Assembly: GCF_002307495.1 (NCBI RefSeq)
Contig: NZ_NTMR01000005.1
Span: 186,001 to 250,000, forward strand
Length of the DNA stretch: 64,000 nt
Direction of reading: 5' to 3'
Source of the DNA: Pseudomonas abyssi
GTDB taxonomy: Bacteria; Pseudomonadota; Gammaproteobacteria; Pseudomonadales; Pseudomonadaceae
The notes below the pieces were generated by a model. It ran no database searches, had not been told where the DNA came from, and saw nothing but the letters and a program-made list of their open reading frames with translations. This document shows, piece after piece, positions 59,321 to 64,000 of the stretch. Position 1 is the stretch's first letter. Every line of letters begins with the position of its first letter. A program made the translations under genes and the position numbers.

Positions 59321-60901
59321 ATGTCCCTGCAAGATATCCATGCGCACCGCATCCTGATTCTGGACTTCGGTTCCCAGTACACCCAGTTGATCGCCCGCCG
59401 GGTCCGTGAGATTGGCGTTTACTGCGAGATCCATCCCTGGGACATGAGCGCCGAGGACATCAACGCCTTCGCGCCGCGCGGCATCATCCTGGCCGGTGGC
59501 CCGGAGTCGGTACACGCGGCTGACAGCCCGCGTGCGCCGCAGGCGGTATTTGATCTGAACGTACCGCTGTTCGGTATCTGCTATGGCATGCAGACCATGG
59601 CCGACCAGCTGGGCGGCAAGGTGGAAGGCTCCAATCTGCGCGAGTTTGGTTATGCTCGTGTGGATGTGGTCGGCAAGGCCCGCCTGCTCGACGGTATCGA
59701 AGACCACGTCGACGCCGATGGTGTGCTGGCGCTGGATGTCTGGATGAGCCACGGCGACAAGGTCAGTGCCATCCCGGAAGGTTTTCACGTACTGGCCAGC
59801 ACGCCAAGCTGCCCGATTGCGGCCATGGCGGACGATGAGCGCGGCTACTACGGCGTGCAGTTCCACCCGGAAGTCACCCACACCAAACAGGGCGGTCGTA
59901 TCCTCTCGCGCTTCGTGCTGGATATCTGTGGCTGTGAAGCGCTGTGGACGCCGGCCAACATCGTGGAAGATGCCATCGCTACCGTCCGCGCTCAGGTAGG
60001 GGACTCCAAGGTGCTGCTGGGTCTGTCCGGTGGTGTGGACTCCTCTGTCGTGGCGGCGCTGCTGCACAAGGCCATCGGTGACCAGTTGACCTGCGTGTTT
60101 GTCGACAACGGTCTGCTGCGTCATCAGGAAGGTGATCAGGTCATGGCCATGTTCGCCGAGAACATGGGCGTCAAGGTCATCCGTGTTGATGCCGAAGACC
60201 TGTTCCTCGGCCGTCTGGCCGGCGTGTCCGACCCGGAAGAGAAGCGTAAGGTGATTGGTCGCACCTTTATCGAGGTGTTCGATACCGAAGCAACCAAGCT
60301 CAAGGATGTGAAATTCCTCGCCCAGGGCACCATCTACCCTGACGTGATCGAGTCGGCCGGTGCAAAGACCGGCAAGGCCCACGTGATCAAGTCGCACCAT
60401 AACGTCGGCGGCCTGCCTGACGACATGGCCTTTGAACTGGTCGAGCCGCTGCGCGAACTGTTTAAGGATGAAGTCCGCAAGATCGGTCTGGAACTGGGCC
60501 TGCCCTACGACATGGTCTACCGTCACCCGTTCCCGGGTCCGGGTCTGGGCGTGCGTATCTTGGGTGAAGTGAAGAAGGAATACGCCGACCTGCTGCGTCT
60601 GGCGGATCACATCTTCATTCAGGAGCTGCACAACTTTGACTGGTACCACAAGACCAGCCAGGCCTTCGTGGTGTTCCAGCCGGTCAAGTCGGTCGGTGTG
60701 GTCGGTGACGGTCGTCGCTACGCCTGGGTCGTTGCCCTGCGTGCGGTAGAAACCATCGACTTCATGACCGCCCGCTGGGCGCACCTGCCGTACGAGCTGC
60801 TGGAGAAGGTCTCCAACCGCATCATTAACGAAATCGACGGCATCTCACGCGTCACCTACGACGTCTCGAGCAAGCCGCCGGCGACGATTGAGTGGGAGTA
60901 A
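59321..60901 (+). CDS. guaA: GMP synthase (glutamine-hydrolysing)
   Basis: 526-aa GuaA, which aminates XMP to GMP. The class-I glutamine amidotransferase has its nucleophile Cys87 in [16 protein letters not shown] and FHPEVTHTK near 186. The ATP-pyrophosphatase P-loop is [17 protein letters not shown] near 230, and the C-terminal dimerisation domain ends in PPATIEWE. A terminator lies about 60 bp after the stop. Confidence 0.98.
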   Translation: MSLQDIHAHRILILDFGSQYTQLIARRVREIGVYCEIHPWDMSAEDINAFAPRGIILAGGPESVHAADSPRAPQAVFDLNVPLFGICYGMQTMADQLGGKVEGSNLREFGYARVDVVGKARLLDGIEDHVDADGVLALDVWMSHGDKVSAIPEGFHVLASTPSCPIAAMADDERGYYGVQFHPEVTHTKQGGRILSRFVLDICGCEALWTPANIVEDAIATVRAQVGDSKVLLGLSGGVDSSVVAALLHKAIGDQLTCVFVDNGLLRHQEGDQVMAMFAENMGVKVIRVDAEDLFLGRLAGVSDPEEKRKVIGRTFIEVFDTEATKLKDVKFLAQGTIYPDVIESAGAKTGKAHVIKSHHNVGGLPDDMAFELVEPLRELFKDEVRKIGLELGLPYDMVYRHPFPGPGLGVRILGEVKKEYADLLRLADHIFIQELHNFDWYHKTSQAFVVFQPVKSVGVVGDGRRYAWVVALRAVETIDFMTARWAHLPYELLEKVSNRIINEIDGISRVTYDVSSKPPATIEWE

Positions 60902-60962
60902 GTCGCTTTATATAGGTCATTGTTTCTATTGGGATAATGGCCTGTATATGAGCGTACGGAGC

Positions 60963-61000
60963 AAACCCCTGGTTGTTATGGCAGCCAGGGGTTTTCTTTT
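60963..61000 (+). terminator. Terminator after guaA
   Basis: Hairpin AAACCCCTGG-TTGTTATGGCAG-CCAGGGGTTTTCTTTT. Confidence 0.85.
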
Positions 61001-61070
61001 GCTCGCATGACGCCATATCCAGCACGCTCAACCGACCTTGCCCGCCTGGGCCGCTGCCAGTTCGCCCGCT

Positions 61071-62363
61071 TCAGCTCATGACTGACTGCAGCCAGGCGGC
61101 CAGTACCCCCGCGCCGACGGCGATGACCATTGGAATGGCCACCCTGAGCCCCAGGCTGCGGGTGCCGAATATCAGTGCCATCGCTGCCTTGATCAGGCTG
61201 TTACTGAGGGCCGCCAGCAGTATGGCGATGACCGCGGTTTCCTGATCCAGTGAACCCAGAGACAAACGGGCGATGGCCAGGGTGATCGCGTCTACATCTA
61301 CAAGGCCGGATACCACCGACAACATCAGTACGCCCTTGTCGCCCAGCCATTGCGTGAGTAGTTCGGCTAGCAGCAGAATCGCCGTCAATAGCGCGCCGAA
61401 CATCAGCGCCGAACTGAGATCCAGCGGGTTCTTGTTAAGTGTGGGCTGCTCCGTGGTGAGTGTGTCTCGATGCTGATACCAGATCAGCAGGGCAGGGATA
61501 TAAATAAACAGTACGGTGATCAGTACCGGCCCCAGCAGAACGGGCAGCAGTGCCTGATTCAGCAGCGTGCAATACACCAGAATGCGCGGGAACATGGTGC
61601 CACAGGCAATGAGAATGCCTGCAGCCAGCTGCGGGCTCAGCTCGTCGGCCGAACGTGACGCCTTGGCATAGTGCAGGGTCAGCGCGGTGGAAGAGCTGAG
61701 TCCGGCAAACAGGCTGGTGAACAGAATACCTTTGGCAGTCCCAGCAACACGGACGGCAAAGTAGCCGATGAACGAGATCATGGCGATCAGCACCACCATG
61801 ATCCAAATGTTGTACGGATTCAGCGCTTCGCCAGGCCCGAACCCTCTGTTGGGCAGCAGTGGCAACATAACCACGGTAATCAGCAGCAGTTTCAGGCCGG
61901 CATCCAGCTCTTTTTCCTGCAGGCGGTTGAGCAGGCCGTGAATCTCCTCGCGATTGTCGAGAATGATTGCGGTGATGACGGCGGCGGCCGCCGCCAGCGC
62001 GGGTGAGATGGCAATCGTTACCGCGCCGTAACTGAAGGTCAGCAGCAGGCAAATCAGGTTGGTGATGCTGAAGGTGTTTTGCTGGCGCGCCTGGTGATTG
62101 AAAGCCACCAGGGTAATGGCCGTCAGCGACAGCATCGCTGCCGGCAGCACCCAGATGGTTATCTCCTCTGCCAGCAAGGCGCTGATGCCCCCAAACAGTC
62201 CCACCAGGGCAAAGGTGCGAACGCCGGCAATGCGCTCGCCCGCCTTTCTGTTGCGTGCCTGCCAGCCCCGCTGAATGCCGATCACAGCACCCAGCAGCAG
62301 GGCGATCCCCAAGTGCAGAGCCTGCTGGTTACTCAGCAGAAAATCGTTCACGATTCCGTTCAT
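61071..62363 (-). CDS. MgtC/SapB and DUF4010 family membrane protein
   Basis: 430-aa polytopic inner-membrane protein with about twelve hydrophobic segments. The N-terminal third matches the MgtC/SapB family (LHLGIALLLGAVIGIQRGW ... GVRTFALVGLFGGISALL), and the rest the DUF4010 domain (SFIGYFAVRVAGTAKGILFTSLFAGLSSSTALTLHYAK; SGLVDVDAITLAIARLSLG). Its transport role is not settled. In P. aeruginosa other genes follow guaA, so this may be an accessory gene; the decayed region lies directly upstream of it. Confidence 0.85.
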   Translation of the reverse strand: MNGIVNDFLLSNQQALHLGIALLLGAVIGIQRGWQARNRKAGERIAGVRTFALVGLFGGISALLAEEITIWVLPAAMLSLTAITLVAFNHQARQQNTFSITNLICLLLTFSYGAVTIAISPALAAAAAVITAIILDNREEIHGLLNRLQEKELDAGLKLLLITVVMLPLLPNRGFGPGEALNPYNIWIMVVLIAMISFIGYFAVRVAGTAKGILFTSLFAGLSSSTALTLHYAKASRSADELSPQLAAGILIACGTMFPRILVYCTLLNQALLPVLLGPVLITVLFIYIPALLIWYQHRDTLTTEQPTLNKNPLDLSSALMFGALLTAILLLAELLTQWLGDKGVLMLSVVSGLVDVDAITLAIARLSLGSLDQETAVIAILLAALSNSLIKAAMALIFGTRSLGLRVAIPMVIAVGAGVLAAWLQSVMS

Positions 62364-62717
62364 CTCATCCCGTTGTCATGGCTAGCTGTCTAGCGACAGA
62401 CTAATCCTTTCGTCAGCACGCAACTACCCGGTCGCTGCAGCTATTGCCCGGTTGTAGAGTGCAGCCCGCATGGCTATGCCGGGTAAGGACCAAGCGTAAG
62501 CGCTGCTACCACGCCGCAACAGCGGCGAATTTGTGAATGCACCAAGAAGCGAGGCGGCAGCAAGAACAAGACCGCTTTCTCCGTAGTCAAGCCAATGGCT
62601 GTTGAGCGCCTGCAATGCAGCGTAAGCGTCCTTACAGCAACAGGTGCGCATGAATGGCCAAACGGGTTTGTAAGCGCTCGCCCAAGGCGCTGGCGCTTAC
62701 AAACCACTATTCACGAG
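62364..62717. other. Gene-poor stretch with a long inverted repeat
   Basis: No gene that I can support. A perfect 13-bp inverted repeat GGTTTGTAAGCGC (62665-62677) and GCGCTTACAAACC (62693-62705) flanks a 15-base loop. GTAAGCG also occurs near 62498 and 62617. A 75-codon frame on the minus strand (62424-62651) has no ribosome site and no recognised domain. The stretch may hold the debris of an old insertion. Confidence 0.5.
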
Positions 62718-63480
62718 TCAGGCAAGGCAGACGGAGTGTGAGGGCTGGCTTTTTAAATACGCACAAAGAAACGGGCCGATCACGGATTTTGGTTCTGTCT
62801 GCAGACCTGCAGGTCCCCCCTGATAAATGATGTGGCCACCGTATTTCCCTGCGCCCGGTCCCATTTCAATGACATGGTCAGCGGCTGCGATCATATCCAG
62901 ATTGTGTTCGACGATGATGAGTGTGATCCCTTGCTCGACGAGGGTGCCGAGTAGCTGTATCAGGCGCTCTATGTCCTGAGTGGGAAGACCCGATGTGGGC
63001 TCATCAAACACGTATATCTGGCCACTGAGGCCGAGTTCCTTTGCCAGCTTCAGCCGCTGCCGCTCCCCCCCTGATAAGGTCGAAAGGCGCTGTCCTATCT
63101 GCAGGTATCCCAATCCCACCTGCTCCATTCGTGCCATCGTTTCCCTGATCTCTGGGTTGCCATCAAACAGCCGTCGAACATCGGGCGCACGCATGCGCAT
63201 AACCTGATCGATGGGGTACCCTTTGACCCGAACAGCACGGGCCTCAGCGTTATAACTCGAGCCGCCGCACACTTCGCACACCGATTCAACGGTGTCCAGA
63301 AAGGCCAGATCAGTGCGGACGACACCGCGACCTTTGCAAGTCGGGCATGCCCCGGCAGCGTTGTTGCTAAACAAGCCAGCAGGTTTGCCGCTCTGGCGGG
63401 CGAAGACGCGGCGAATATCGCCTAGGCCGGGTTGCATCATAAGTCCGATGTACAAACGGCCGCGGGTTTCGCTACGAACA
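62718..63480 (-). pseudogene. UvrA-like ABC ATPase, C-terminal fragment
   Basis: About 245 codons of a UvrA-family protein of the UvrA2/DrrC-like type, broken at its 5' end. Preserved are the zinc module (CPTCKGRGVV and CEVCGG), the ABC signature LSTLSGGERQRLKLAKEL, Walker B in IYVFDEPTSGL and the switch IIVEHNLDMI. The protein ends naturally. Missing are the whole first ATPase and the second Walker A, that is about two thirds of a 750-850 aa protein. Homology fades at about 63480, where unrelated sequence begins. The GLH motif after Walker B reads GLP. It cannot bind ATP normally, so it is most likely a relic. Confidence 0.75.
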
Positions 63481-63642
63481 TGGCAACAAACGGCGGGTAT
63501 GCGTCGCGCGGAAACACATTAGCCGCAAGGCCATCGACTGGCCTGTCAGTCCTCGCTGCGCTGGTCATGAAGGTGTTTTGGGGGATGTTGGTAATGGTCG
63601 AACCGTGTTTCGAGTAGAGGGCCGCCTTTTTCTGTTTCGCCG

Positions 63643-63967
63643 CGGAATTCCGGTAAAGATACAAGCAAGAACACCGATTGGATTAATGATGTTCGTGCGA
63701 GCAAAACCATCTACGACAAACCTGCGCGCAAGGTCATCAAGCAGGTACGCTGGCCTCTGCTGCGTAGCCCCGAGAACCTCAAGCGTGAAGAACAGCGCCT
63801 GCACCTGCAGGACTTGTCGGTAGAAAGTCAGTCGCTGATAGTCGTGTATTTGTTCAAGGCCGAGCTGAAGACGCTCTGGGCGCCCGTCTCTGCCCCGGGG
63901 CTGGCGGGATAGTGGCTCCTTCTTTGTGAAGATCAAGAGCAGCTACCCCGGAATTCCGTGAAGACCC
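63643..63967 (+). mobile_element. ISL3-family insertion sequence remnant
   Basis: The frame 63715-63912 encodes the tail of a DDE transposase of the ISL3 type (RWPLLRSPENLKREEQRLHLQ then VVYLFKAELKTLW, ending in TAG). The right end at 63943-63967 reads, on the minus strand, GGGTCTTCACGGAATTCCGG, an ISL3-like terminal repeat. A partial match, CGGAATTCCG, at 63643-63652 may be the left end, which would make this an internally deleted copy of about 330 bp. The catalytic domain is missing, so it cannot move by itself. The 160 bp between it and the UvrA fragment, and the last 33 bp of the window, hold nothing I can identify. Confidence 0.6.
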
Positions 63968-64000
63968 TTTTTTGTATGCGGTCGCAGACGTGCTTACTGC

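Noticed and set aside
62665-62705. Palindrome as an integron attC site
   Set aside because: No GTTRRRY/RYYYAAC core sites in the right places and no integrase or cassette nearby.

Overview
The window is a high-G+C gammaproteobacterial chromosome segment. Gene content and order point to the Pseudomonadaceae, probably a Pseudomonas or Halopseudomonas relative. Two long blocks match my memory of the Pseudomonas aeruginosa map: OmpA lipoprotein, acyltransferase, pta, ackA, slyD, OYE, glycosyltransferase, cysZ, peroxiredoxin, trxB (17.3-29.5 kb), and queA, tgt, yajC, secDF, suhB, trmJ, cysE, iscS, ndk, rlmN, pilF, rodZ, ispG, hisS, yfgM, bamB, der, leuA, xseA, guaBA (32.8-60.9 kb). In P. aeruginosa these blocks lie far apart, so they have been brought together here. 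The window is mostly core genome. I saw no CRISPR array, no prophage and no recognisable defence system.

Layout. 0-2.3 kb: the end of a sensor kinase and a TonB-dependent receptor. 2.4-2.9 kb: a composite intergenic repeat. 2.9-7.8 kb: lipid metabolism (thiolase, acyl-CoA ligase, DUF1329 protein) with a PsrA-like palindrome. 7.9-12.6 kb: small enzymes (NTF2-like, GNAT, nitrilase family), a MITE-like element sitting exactly between two convergent stop codons, a MocR-type regulator divergent from a DJ-1/PfpI protein, and a GFA-like zinc protein. 12.6-16.1 kb: a phosphate/polyphosphate group (PPK2, Na/Pi cotransporter, a 75-aa protein, an orphan PstS-like protein) with two candidate Pho boxes. 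16.1-32.5 kb: YggL, a metallo-hydrolase, the OmpA-to-trxB block, a ZIP transporter, and a DUF2388/DUF4105 pair. 32.5-38.3 kb: tRNA-Leu(CAA), the queuosine genes and the Sec accessory complex. 38.5-51.4 kb: suhB to der. 51.6-60.9 kb: a second OYE with an HxlR regulator, leuA with a Leu-rich upstream ORF, an M23 peptidase, xseA, guaB and guaA. 61-64 kb: an MgtC/DUF4010 membrane protein, then decayed sequence with a UvrA-like fragment and an ISL3-type remnant.

Most notable points. (1) The usual isc cluster between cysE and ndk is reduced to iscS alone, and this IscS ends about 20 residues early, lacking the C-terminal tail associated with IscU docking. (2) A 266-bp MITE-like element inserted at the TA of a CTAG regenerates the TAG stop of both flanking convergent genes. 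(3) A family of 32-bp repeat ends occurs as two full elements, one half element and one solo end that supplies the last codons and stop of the HxlR gene; a shorter related palindrome lies upstream of slyD. (4) A Leu-rich ORF rich in non-CTG/CTC leucine codons overlaps the leuA start. (5) Period-7 repeats flank secF/suhB and lie between guaB and guaA.
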